DNA of 64,000 nt from Chitinophagaceae bacterium (GTDB lineage: Bacteria; Bacteroidota; Bacteroidia; Chitinophagales; Chitinophagaceae): assembly GCA_025934485.1 (NCBI GenBank), contig JAICXX010000007.1, positions 1-64,000 of the forward strand, in the 5' to 3' direction. This document shows, in pieces, positions 9,584-19,000 of this stretch; position 1 is the stretch's first letter, and every line of letters starts with the position of its first letter. The notes under the pieces were generated by a model. That model was not told the origin of the DNA, ran no database searches, and saw only the letters and a list, made by a program, of their open reading frames with translations. A program made the position numbers and the translations under genes.

Positions 9584-11182
9584 ATGAAAAAATTTAAATA
9601 TAGTACCATCGGGCTGGCGACATTGGCCCTCCTTACATTTTCTTCGTGTAAGAAATACCTGACCACACAACTCACCGACCCCAAACAGTCCAACGAATCC
9701 TATTATAAAACACCCGCCGATGGTTTCACCTCCCTGGTAGGATGTTACAATGGATTGGACCTGATTTGGAACGGGGAAGCCATTCCGCCGATGATGGAAG
9801 TTTTTTCCGATAATTGTTTTGGCGGGACCGGCGCTTCAGACGGCTATGGCTGGGAAATGCTCGACGAATTCAATAAGACCGTTTCGCCCTCCGACGTCGC
9901 CATCCATAGCGGTGCATGGAAAAATTACTATCAGGCGATCTATCGTTGCAATGTCCTGCTCCAAAATATGGATAAGATCGCGTGGGGCGATAGCACTACC
10001 TTGAAAAGGCAATACTCGGCGGAAACCAGGTTTATCCGCGCGTTCTGCTATTTCGATCTCGTCCGGCTATTTGAAAAAGTTCCTCTATTGACGACGCCCA
10101 CCATAGCCAATGTGCCCCAGGCCAGCCCCGATTCGACCTATGGACAGATCATGCAGGATCTGCGTTATGCAGCAGACAGCCTCCCCTCAGCCCCCTATAC
10201 CAGCGTCCCCACCGGGCGGGTGACGAAATGGGCAGCCGAATCGTTGTTGGCACGGGTCTATTTGTTCTATTCAGGTTATTATGGCAAAAGCACCATCGGT
10301 AGTGAAACGGCAACTACCGCACTCGCAGCAGTCGAAGACGTGATCGCTCACAGCGGACACGCACTGGTCCCTGATTTTACCACGCTTTGGCCTGCCGCAT
10401 CCTTGGCCAAAAAGGTCACCTACGCCGGAGAGTCTAACCCCGAGGTGGTTTTTTCCATCAAATACTCCTCCACCGGCGACTACAACGGAAACATCACCGG
10501 CAATGGCTGGATGGTTATGACGGGCGAGCGCGATCAGAGTGTTTATCCCTACGGGTATGGCTGGGGAGGCTGCACCGTGGACCCTAATTTGGTAGCGCAA
10601 TTCGATCAGGCCCATGATAGCAGGTATTTTGCTTCCATCACCGATATTGCCGGCGAAAACCTTGCTTTCACGAAGGCGTCGGATAACCGGGAATACACGG
10701 GCTATTATATGAAGAAATACAGCCCGGTCTGCGATTCGCTCAACAACCCTCTTCCCGTCAACAATTATTTGGTTGCCCAGAGCCAGGATTATTTCGCCAT
10801 CCGCTATTCGGACGTTCTATTGATGGCCGCCGAACTCGGCAGCCCCAATGCGGTAACCTATTACAACCAGGTACACCAGCGGGCCATTCCTTCTGCCGCC
10901 GCCGTTACTACCGTTTCTAAGGCGGATATCCTTGCCGAACGCCGGCTGGAATTCGTAGGCGAAGGTATCCGGTATTGGGACTTGTTACGCCAGGGTCTCT
11001 CGACAGCCGCATCGACCATCGCAGCGAATACGACCCTATCGCTCATCAACGATGGCACAGGCACTCAACCCAGCGCCGCCACGTTGCAGGCCAATATTAC
11101 CGCGACACGCGGATTTCAGCAAATACCTTCCGACCAGATCACCCTCTCGGACGGAGTATTGAAACAAAACGCCGGTTGGTAA
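9584..11182 (+). CDS. SusD-like surface glycan-binding lipoprotein (PUL A)
   Basis: A 532-residue SusD/RagB lipoprotein: SPII signal with lipobox FSSC and the CKKYL start of the mature protein, helical TPR-like N-terminal half (ETRFIRAFCYFDLVRLF is the usual SusD helix), and the C-terminal RagB/SusD segment (ILAERRLEFVGEGIRYWDLLRQG). It caps the SusC barrel and captures glycan at the cell surface. It follows its SusC by 18 bp and is followed by a small lipoprotein gene 29 bp on, so all three are probably in one transcript. Confidence 0.95.
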   Translation: MKKFKYSTIGLATLALLTFSSCKKYLTTQLTDPKQSNESYYKTPADGFTSLVGCYNGLDLIWNGEAIPPMMEVFSDNCFGGTGASDGYGWEMLDEFNKTVSPSDVAIHSGAWKNYYQAIYRCNVLLQNMDKIAWGDSTTLKRQYSAETRFIRAFCYFDLVRLFEKVPLLTTPTIANVPQASPDSTYGQIMQDLRYAADSLPSAPYTSVPTGRVTKWAAESLLARVYLFYSGYYGKSTIGSETATTALAAVEDVIAHSGHALVPDFTTLWPAASLAKKVTYAGESNPEVVFSIKYSSTGDYNGNITGNGWMVMTGERDQSVYPYGYGWGGCTVDPNLVAQFDQAHDSRYFASITDIAGENLAFTKASDNREYTGYYMKKYSPVCDSLNNPLPVNNYLVAQSQDYFAIRYSDVLLMAAELGSPNAVTYYNQVHQRAIPSAAAVTTVSKADILAERRLEFVGEGIRYWDLLRQGLSTAASTIAANTTLSLINDGTGTQPSAATLQANITATRGFQQIPSDQITLSDGVLKQNAGW

Positions 11183-11211
11183 TCTTCGTCCAAAACATAA
11201 ACACAAAAATC

Positions 11212-12030
11212 ATGAAAAAGATAATAAAAAGCGTTAGTGCGGCGATGGGCTGCGCACTGCTGTTTTCTGCCTGCATGAAGCAGAACTATAAGTTGGGGCC
11301 GCTGGCCAGCAAAAGCTCCCTATCGTTCACCATTGCACCCTCATCGGCAAACCCCAACGATATAGTGCTCACAAGCTTAACGCCTAAGCTCACTCCGGTT
11401 TGGATTACGCCTTTCGGCCAGTCCGAGAATTTAAAGGATACGGTAAACGTTCCTTTTCCCGGAACTTACAAATTTGTTTACGGCGTAGAGAGCGCCGGCG
11501 GTTTTGTACAGGCCGATACCACTATCGTAACGATAACCACCCTCGACTCTGCGGCCGTCAGCACCCCCGAGTGGACCAACCTCACGGGCGGATATGGAAA
11601 ATCCAAAACATGGGTGCTGGATATAACACCTTCCGGCACGAGTAAACTCTTCAACGGACCTATCTATTTTGGCGGTACCGGTTGGGAATGGGATGCCGGC
11701 TGGGCCTCCTGGATCTGTCCCGTGGGTGATTACGGCTCTATGACCTTCGATCTCATAGGCAACGCCAATTTCAGCTCCAACAATAAAATGCTGCCATCCC
11801 TGGGCCAGGCCACGGGCAACTTTATGCTATATACGAGCACGAACCAGCTGGCCACAATCGGCGCTCAACTTATCCATGATCCCACCCAGGGGGCCAATGT
11901 CTCTAACTGGTATGCAAAATTCGCCATAAAATCCCTGACGGCCGATGGCTTGGAGGTTATTACACCCACCGGCCCCGGCGCGTGGTGCATTTACAATTAT
12001 GTAAGCCTCGACTACTACAACACACACTAA
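11212..12030 (+). CDS. SusE-position surface lipoprotein, probable glycan-binding protein
   Basis: A 272-residue lipoprotein with SPII signal (LLFSAC, mature start CMKQNYKLG). The N-terminal part (about 35-110) has a PKD/Ig-like beta pattern (NPNDIVLTSL, TYKFVYGVESAGG). The C-terminal half is rich in Trp and Gly (FGGTGWEWDAGWASWI) and ends WCIYNYVSLDYY, as in carbohydrate-binding surface proteins. Its place straight after susD is that of SusE/SGBP-type proteins that help hold the glycan. I start at ATG 11212, 29 bp after the susD stop; the frame is open further upstream but that would overlap susD and lose the signal peptide. The family is not recognised with certainty. Confidence 0.7.
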   Translation: MKKIIKSVSAAMGCALLFSACMKQNYKLGPLASKSSLSFTIAPSSANPNDIVLTSLTPKLTPVWITPFGQSENLKDTVNVPFPGTYKFVYGVESAGGFVQADTTIVTITTLDSAAVSTPEWTNLTGGYGKSKTWVLDITPSGTSKLFNGPIYFGGTGWEWDAGWASWICPVGDYGSMTFDLIGNANFSSNNKMLPSLGQATGNFMLYTSTNQLATIGAQLIHDPTQGANVSNWYAKFAIKSLTADGLEVITPTGPGAWCIYNYVSLDYYNTH

Positions 12031-12042
12031 AAATCGATCCAT

Positions 12043-13890
12043 ATGAAGAAAACACAGGTTCGGAGAACCTGGCTGCGCCTTTGTTGTGGCGCACTGGGAC
12101 TACTATTCTCCATATCTACCTTCGCGCAATTGCCCACCGCGCAGACGATCGCCTCAAAAATGCGGGTCGGCTGGAACCTCGGCAACACCTTTGAAGCGAT
12201 CTGTAGTGCAACGGCCTGGGGAGGGACCATCCCAACCCAGCAGCTCATCGCCCTCGTCAAAGCCGACGGCTTCAACGCCGTACGACTTCCCTGCGCCTGG
12301 GATTGCCACGCCACTAACGGTGTCATCGACCCAAACTGGCTGGCCACGGTAAAACAAGCCGTGGACCTCTGCGTCAACGATGGTCTGTATGTGATCATCA
12401 ACATCCACTGGGACGGCGGCTGGCTCGAAAACAATGTGACAACCTCCGCCCAGGCATCGGTGAACGCCAAACAACAGAACTACTGGACGCAGATCGCCAA
12501 CTATTTTAAAAACTACGACGAACACCTGCTCTTCGCCAGCGCCAATGAACCGAACGCCAGCGATGCGACGGGCATGTCGGTGCTGTTGTCTTACCACCAG
12601 ACCTTCGTCAACGCGGTCCGGGCCACCGGCGGGAACAACAGCTCCCGTACGCTCATCGTTCAAGGCCCGCAAACGAATATCGGGTTGACCAATACCCTGA
12701 TGAATACACTGCCCACGGACCAGATAGCGGGACGGATGATGGTGGAGGTACACTATTATGATCCGCCGCAGTTCTGTATTCTTACCCAGGACGCGAGCTG
12801 GGGGAAGATGTTCTATTACTGGGGTACGGGTTATCATTCCTCCACGGACGCAACACGGAATGCTACCTATGGTGAGGAGAGCTACGTGGATTCCAACTTT
12901 AACCTGATGAAAACGAAGTTCATCAACAATGGCATCCCGGTGATCATCGGCGAATTTGGAGCGCCCTCGCGGTCCCTGAGCCCGCCGTCGGACAACACGC
13001 TGGCCATGCGGTCGCGCCAGTATTTCTACCGCTACGTGGTCAGCTCCGCTAAACAGCATGGCTTGATCCCCTTTGTTTGGGACATCCCCCAGGGTATGTA
13101 TAACCGGGGTTCCGCGACCGTGCTCGATCAGGGCATCATCGACGCCCTGAACCAGGGAGCGGGAAATGCCTACGTGACCCTCACCAATGATGCAAGCGGC
13201 CAGCTTGTCGATGGCATGTCCCGGACTACCAATGGCTCGGCGGCAGGCCAATGGAGCAACAGCGGGAGCGATGCGCAAAAATGGCAGCTGGTGCCTGCCG
13301 GCAGATATGTCAACCTTGTGAACAAGGCTACGGGCCTGTATCTCGATGGCTTGTACAGCAGCACTAACGGTTCGGCTGCGGGACAATGGGCCTACAGCGG
13401 CAGTGATGCCCAGTTCTGGCTGATACAGCCTTTGGGAAGCTACTTTACGCTGTCGAACAAGGCTACCGGGATGTATCTCGACGGGAATTACAATTGGACA
13501 AATGGGGCCAATGCGGTTCAGTGGACCCAGAGCGGCAGCACGGCCCAACAATGGACCATCGGCAACGTCGGTCTAATACAAACATCCGCCGTAACGCCCG
13601 CCGTGGCGAGCCAGCCGGCGGCAAGCCAATTCACTAACACGGCGCCGGCCGGAATACAAGCCTATCCGAACCCCTTTTCATCCGCCTTCCACCTGACGGT
13701 GAGTGACCCGTCATCCGTAGATCACATCGCGATCTTCGATATCTCCGGCCGCCAGGTAGAGCTCATCGGGCATTCGGCGATATCAGCATCCCTCTTGCTC
13801 GGCGGCTCGCTGAACACCGGCGAGTACATCGTCAAAGTATTCGGCAAAAACGCAGCCCAAACATTCAAATTGATAAAAATCAACAAATAG
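12043..13890 (+). CDS. GH5 (subfamily 4-like) endoglucanase/xyloglucanase with ricin-type module and T9SS tail
   Basis: A 615-residue secreted endo-enzyme. Signal peptide about 1-29 (SISTFAQ); GH5 domain about 35-365 beginning with VGWNLGNTFEA, the hallmark of GH5_4, with acid/base E169 in ASANEPN and nucleophile E304 in IIGEFGA. Residues 377-505 form a ricin-type beta-trefoil with three repeats, each ending in a Q-x-W motif (QKW, QFW, QQW). Residues about 540-615 are a T9SS type A sorting domain (AYPNPFSSAF, then DISGRQV). GH5_4 enzymes cut beta-1,4-glucan backbones, often xyloglucan; the locus favours xyloglucan. It is likely carried to the cell surface by T9SS, unlike the two lipoprotein GH5 paralogues of PUL B. 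The next gene starts at the base after its stop. Confidence 0.9.
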   Translation: MKKTQVRRTWLRLCCGALGLLFSISTFAQLPTAQTIASKMRVGWNLGNTFEAICSATAWGGTIPTQQLIALVKADGFNAVRLPCAWDCHATNGVIDPNWLATVKQAVDLCVNDGLYVIINIHWDGGWLENNVTTSAQASVNAKQQNYWTQIANYFKNYDEHLLFASANEPNASDATGMSVLLSYHQTFVNAVRATGGNNSSRTLIVQGPQTNIGLTNTLMNTLPTDQIAGRMMVEVHYYDPPQFCILTQDASWGKMFYYWGTGYHSSTDATRNATYGEESYVDSNFNLMKTKFINNGIPVIIGEFGAPSRSLSPPSDNTLAMRSRQYFYRYVVSSAKQHGLIPFVWDIPQGMYNRGSATVLDQGIIDALNQGAGNAYVTLTNDASGQLVDGMSRTTNGSAAGQWSNSGSDAQKWQLVPAGRYVNLVNKATGLYLDGLYSSTNGSAAGQWAYSGSDAQFWLIQPLGSYFTLSNKATGMYLDGNYNWTNGANAVQWTQSGSTAQQWTIGNVGLIQTSAVTPAVASQPAASQFTNTAPAGIQAYPNPFSSAFHLTVSDPSSVDHIAIFDISGRQVELIGHSAISASLLLGGSLNTGEYIVKVFGKNAAQTFKLIKINK

Positions 13891-16059
13891 GTGATTAGCA
13901 ATTATCGCAAAGCACTACCGGCATTCGTGCTGGTAGTTGCTTTCTGCGTCTCACACGCAGTCGCTCAGCAACCATCCCCCGACGAGGCGATCTATAAAAA
14001 GATCGACGTGCAGATCAGCAAAATGACGCTTGAAGAAAAAGTAGGCATGCTGCATGCCAGTTCTTCGTTTACCTCCGGCGGCGTACCCCGCCTGGGCATC
14101 CCCGAACTCGTCACCAGCGACGGCCCCCACGGCGTCCGGCTGGAACACGGCCGCGACTGGCGCACCGATAACGACCACGTAGACGACAGCGCAACCTATT
14201 TGCCCACCGGCGTTTGTCTCGCGAGCACCTGGGACCCGCAACTCGGCTATGCATACGGGACGGTCCTCGGCAGCGAAGCCAATGCCCGCGGTAAAGATGT
14301 CATCCTCGGCCCCGGCATCAACATCATCCGCAGCCCCCTCAACGGCCGGAATTTCGAATACGAAAGCGAAGACCCCTACCTTGTCTCGAAAATGGCCGTC
14401 GGCTACATCAAAGGCGTACAGGACCAGGACGTCTCCGCCTGCGTCAAGCACTTTCTCGCCAACAACCAGGAAACGCAAAGAACCAGCATCAATGTCTTAA
14501 TGAGCGAAAGAGCCCTGCGCGAGATCTACCTCCCGGGCTTCAAAGCCGCCGTCGAAAAAGGCGGCGTGTATTCGGTCATGGGCGCCTATAACAAATTCCG
14601 CGGCGAGTGGTGCACCGAGAATGCCTATCTCGTGAACAATATCTTAAAAGGCGAGTTCGGATTCAAAGGCATCCTGATGTCGGACTGGGGGGCGGTTCAC
14701 CATACCGCCGAAGCCCTCTGGAACGGAACGGATCTCGAGATGGGCTCGGACCTCCTGGGCCTGCCCTACAATAAATTCCTCTTGGCCGATACCGTGGTCG
14801 CCCTCGTAAAAAAAGGCGTCATAGACCCACAGACCATTGACGACAAGGTCCGGCGCATTTTGTATGTCATGTACAAGATCCACAAGTTCGGCAACCGGAA
14901 ACCTGGCGCCTTCAGCACAAAAGCGCATTTCGCCATAGCCCAAAAAGTGGCGGAAGAAGGGATCGTACTGCTAAAGAACAACTCGCTTCTGCCCCTCGAC
15001 GCATCGGCCATTCATTCCATCGCCGTCATCGGCGCCAACGCCACCCGGCCCCAATCCGAGGGCGGCGGTAGCTCACAGGTACGCACACGCTATGAGATCA
15101 CTCCATTGGAAGGAATAAAAAGGATCGCCGGCGACGGCATTCATCTCACCTACTCGCCCGGCTACAGGATCGCAAAAGACGCCACCGCAGACCGGGCGCT
15201 GATCGACTCGGCTGTTGAAGCGGCGAAAAAGGCAGACATTGCTGTCATCGTCGGCGGCTGGACGCATGGCTATAACAACTACGCCTGGGATGACAATGCC
15301 TATGACGCGGAAGGGATAGACAAAACAGATATGGCCATGCCCTTCGGCCAGGATAGCCTCATCGCAGCCGTTGTAAAAGCGAACCCCAGAACGGTAGTCG
15401 TTTTAGTGGGCGGCGGCCCGGTGGATATGACCTCCTGGATAAACGAGACGCCGGCCGTCCTCGAATCCTGGTACGCGGGTAGTGAGGGCGGCGACGCCCT
15501 CGCGGGCATCCTCTTCGGACGCGTAAGCCCTTCCGGAAAATTGCCCATGACCTTTCCCAAAACGCTGGCCGAAAGCCCGGTCCGCGCTCTCGGCCAGTTC
15601 CCCGGCGACAGCACCACCGTGGAATATGACGACGACATCTTCGTCGGCTACCGCTATTTCGATACCTGGAAGGTCAAACCCCAGTTTGCCTTCGGCCACG
15701 GTCTTTCTTACACCACCTTCCAATACTCAAATCTCACCGTGACCACCCACGGCCAAACCGCCGTCGTTTCGCTCGCCATCACGAATACCGGCCACAGGGC
15801 CGGCGCCGAAGTGGTACAGGTCTATGTCAAACAAAACCACTGCACCCTAAGACGACCGGAAAAGGAACTCAAGGGATTCGAAAAGGTATTTCTCCAACCC
15901 GGCGAGACCCGCAACGTCACGCTCACCCTGCAAAAAGACGCCTTTCAGTATTACAACGATCTCAGGCACGCCTGGACGCTGGATCCCGGCGCCTTCACCA
16001 TTCTGTGCGGCAGCGCCTCGGACGATATCCGCGCATCGAAGGTTATATTTATTAAATAA
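13891..16059 (+). CDS. GH3 beta-glucosidase
   Basis: A 722-residue periplasmic exo-hydrolase. A signal peptide (ending SHAVAQ) is followed by the GH3 barrel, with nucleophile D265 in LMSDWGAVH and the substrate-binding stretch CVKHFLANN. Then come the alpha/beta sandwich and a C-terminal fibronectin-III-like domain (VVQVYVKQNH, PEKELKGFEKV). GH3 enzymes of this layout release glucose from the non-reducing end of cello- or xylogluco-oligosaccharides once alpha-xylose has been removed. Translation appears to begin at a GTG directly after the GH5 stop codon (TAG-GTG), which suggests translational coupling. The closest role is with the GH31 enzyme in alternate trimming of the backbone. Confidence 0.9.
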   Translation: MISNYRKALPAFVLVVAFCVSHAVAQQPSPDEAIYKKIDVQISKMTLEEKVGMLHASSSFTSGGVPRLGIPELVTSDGPHGVRLEHGRDWRTDNDHVDDSATYLPTGVCLASTWDPQLGYAYGTVLGSEANARGKDVILGPGINIIRSPLNGRNFEYESEDPYLVSKMAVGYIKGVQDQDVSACVKHFLANNQETQRTSINVLMSERALREIYLPGFKAAVEKGGVYSVMGAYNKFRGEWCTENAYLVNNILKGEFGFKGILMSDWGAVHHTAEALWNGTDLEMGSDLLGLPYNKFLLADTVVALVKKGVIDPQTIDDKVRRILYVMYKIHKFGNRKPGAFSTKAHFAIAQKVAEEGIVLLKNNSLLPLDASAIHSIAVIGANATRPQSEGGGSSQVRTRYEITPLEGIKRIAGDGIHLTYSPGYRIAKDATADRALIDSAVEAAKKADIAVIVGGWTHGYNNYAWDDNAYDAEGIDKTDMAMPFGQDSLIAAVVKANPRTVVVLVGGGPVDMTSWINETPAVLESWYAGSEGGDALAGILFGRVSPSGKLPMTFPKTLAESPVRALGQFPGDSTTVEYDDDIFVGYRYFDTWKVKPQFAFGHGLSYTTFQYSNLTVTTHGQTAVVSLAITNTGHRAGAEVVQVYVKQNHCTLRRPEKELKGFEKVFLQPGETRNVTLTLQKDAFQYYNDLRHAWTLDPGAFTILCGSASDDIRASKVIFIK

Positions 16060-16065
16060 GATACG

Positions 16066-19000
16066 ATGATCCGTACGCTATACATAGTTGGTTTGTTTTT
16101 GACGCTCACCGCCTCAGCACAAAGAGAAGAATCGCGCATCGACAAAAGCTGGCGTTTCGCCCTCGGCCACGCCACCGACGCCCATCAGGATTTCAACCAC
16201 GCCACGGCGCCGTTTTCCTACTACGCAAAGGCCGGCGCCGGCGACGGGCCCGCGGCCGCTGATTTTGACGACCGGTCCTGGCGCGTCGTGGACCTCCCAC
16301 ACGATTGGGCCGTGGAGCTGCCTTTCGATGCCCGTGGCTCGCACAGCCACGGGTATCGTGCCATCGGCCGTAACTTTCCCCAGAACAGCATCGGCTGGTA
16401 CCGAAAGACATTCTATATCCCCACGACCGACCAGGGCCGACGGATCAGCATTCGCTTCGACGGGGTGTTCCGGGACTCGAAAGTCTGGGTCAACGGTTTT
16501 TATCTCGGCAACGAACAAGGTGGCTACAACGGATTCTCCTATGACATAACCGACTATTTGAAGTATGGTGGCACGAACACGATCTCCGTTCGGGCCGACG
16601 CCACCATGGAGGAAGGATGGTTCTACGAAGGAGCCGGCATCTACCGGCACGTATGGCTCACCAAGACGGCGGCGCTTCACATGGCCGAGAACGGCGTATG
16701 CGTACAACCCCGTATCGAAGGGTTGACCACGGATGGCCTTTCCGCACAAAACGCCGCCGTCGCCGCCTCCATCACCTTGATCAATCAGCAGCGCCATGGT
16801 GACACAGTAACCCTCCGGCAAACCATTCTCGATAGCGCCGGCAACATAGTAGCGACCGGAACCGCTCACGCACTTCGGCTAGCCCCCGGCGAGACTACGG
16901 ATATCCCCAACTCACTCGACCTCCGCAACCCTCGCCTTTGGTCTACCACCAACCCCTATCTGTATACGTTAACAACGACCGTCCTCCACGGCGACGCAAC
17001 AGTGGATTCCTGCGCCACCACTTTTGGCTGCCGCACTATCCGCTGGGACCCGAATGCAGGCTTCTTCCTGAACGGCATCCACATCGAGCTCAAAGGGACC
17101 AACGACCACCAGGACCATGCAGGAGTGGGCACAGCCATACCCGACGAACTCTGGGGCTACCGCCTCCGCTGTCTGAAATCCATCGGCGCAAATGCCTACC
17201 GCTGCGCACATAACCCGCCCGCGCCCGAATTGCTCGATGCCTGCGACCGCCTGGGCATCCTCGTGATCGACGAGAACCGTTGGATGGGCGTCACCCCTCA
17301 AATGACCGACCCGTTGCGCCGGATGATCCTTCGCGACCGTAACCATCCGTCCATCATCGCCTGGTCCATCGGCAACGAGGAATGGGCGATGGAAGGAACC
17401 CCCACCGGCGCAAGAGTAGCCTCGACACTTCAGGATTATGTGCGGACCCTGGATACCACCCGGCCGGTGACAGTCGCCATAAGCGGCGGCTGGGGCAACG
17501 GCATTTCATCGGTGATCGAACTCATGGGTTATAACTATATCGCCCACGGCAGCACCGATGACGAGCACAAACGCTACCCGTGGCAACCCGGCGTCGGAAC
17601 CGAAGAGGGGCAAATGACCACCACCCGCGGCGTCTACGTCGACGACCCTGCCGCTCACCGCATAGCTGCGTACGACCGGCCACCGTTACCCGGTTTTTAT
17701 AACCTGGAAGACGGCTGGAAACATTACGCGGCCCGTCCCTATCTCGCAGGTATGTTCATCTGGTCCGGCTTCGACTACCGCGGCGAACCATCGCCCTTCG
17801 GCTGGCCGTCCGTTTCAAGCTACACCGGCGTACTCGATGCCTGCGGCTTCCCCAAAGATATCGCCTGGTATTTTCGCAGCTGGTGGACAACACAACCCAC
17901 CCTCCATCTCTTTCCCCACTGGAGCTGGCCCGGTAGGGAAGGAAAGCCCATCAGCGTGTGGGCCTATAGCAACTGCGACCAGGTCGAACTCTTCCTGAAT
18001 CACAAGAGCCTCGGCAAAAAGCCCGTACCGCCCAATGGCCACGTGGAATGGTCGGTGCCGTATCACCCCGGCACCCTCGAAGCGGTAGGTTACACAAAAG
18101 GAAAAATGACCCTGACCGACGAAGTGCAGACTACCGGCCCGGCGACAAGGATCGTTTTACAACCCGAAACCGACGGCGACAGCTGCCGGATAGCCGTCGT
18201 CACCGTGAAAGCCGTCGATGCCGCCGGCCGCGCCGTACCCGTAGCAGATAACGAGATCGCATTCACCCTCCACGGACCCGCCAGGATCATCGGCGTCGGC
18301 AACGGCGATCAGGTATCCCACGAAGCGGACAAGTTCGTGGAACAAATAAAGTCTATCCCGGTATCCAACATCCGTCGGACAAAAGAGAACGGCGAAGCGT
18401 TCGATGATGCCGATACCAGCGTAAACACCATCCATTCCACCGGCGATATTGTCTTAACCGATGTGCCGGACAGCGCCACCTTCCGCCTATTCTACCAGAG
18501 TATCGGAACACAGCAGAAAATTTATCTCAACGGCGCGCTGATCGGCACACCCGACGATGCATCCCTGCGCAGTGAATTCGCTATCGACCGCAAGCTGCTC
18601 CATCCCGGCAATAATGTGCTGACCATCACGGCAACACCTTTCCGCAAGAAGTTCATGTGGGACGAGCTGAACCATGACCCCGGCACCCTGCAAGTCGTCG
18701 TCCCCGCCGCACAGTGGAAACGCCGCCTGTTTAACGGCCTCGCACAAGTGATCATTGAGTCGACGGGACAGCCCGGTAATATCCTGCTCACCGCAACGTC
18801 CGCAGACCTCGAGCCGGCCACTGTCGCGCTCAACCACCACGTTAGCCTGCCAAAAGTATTCGGCGACAATATGGTGCTGCAAAGAAATATCCCCATCCCC
18901 GTTTGGGGTCAGGCGAACCCCGGCGCAGTCATAACGGCTACGCTCGGAAAAACGGCAGTCACCACAACGACAGATCAACAAGGCAAGTGGATGCTGCATT

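Noticed and set aside
10975-11211. Upstream extension of the small PUL A lipoprotein
   Set aside because: The extension overlaps the susD coding region in another frame and would bury the lipoprotein signal peptide that begins at 11212.
12154-13551. 465-codon open frame on the minus strand
   Set aside because: Antisense to the GH5 gene whose catalytic motifs and T9SS domain are unambiguous; no start context or homology.
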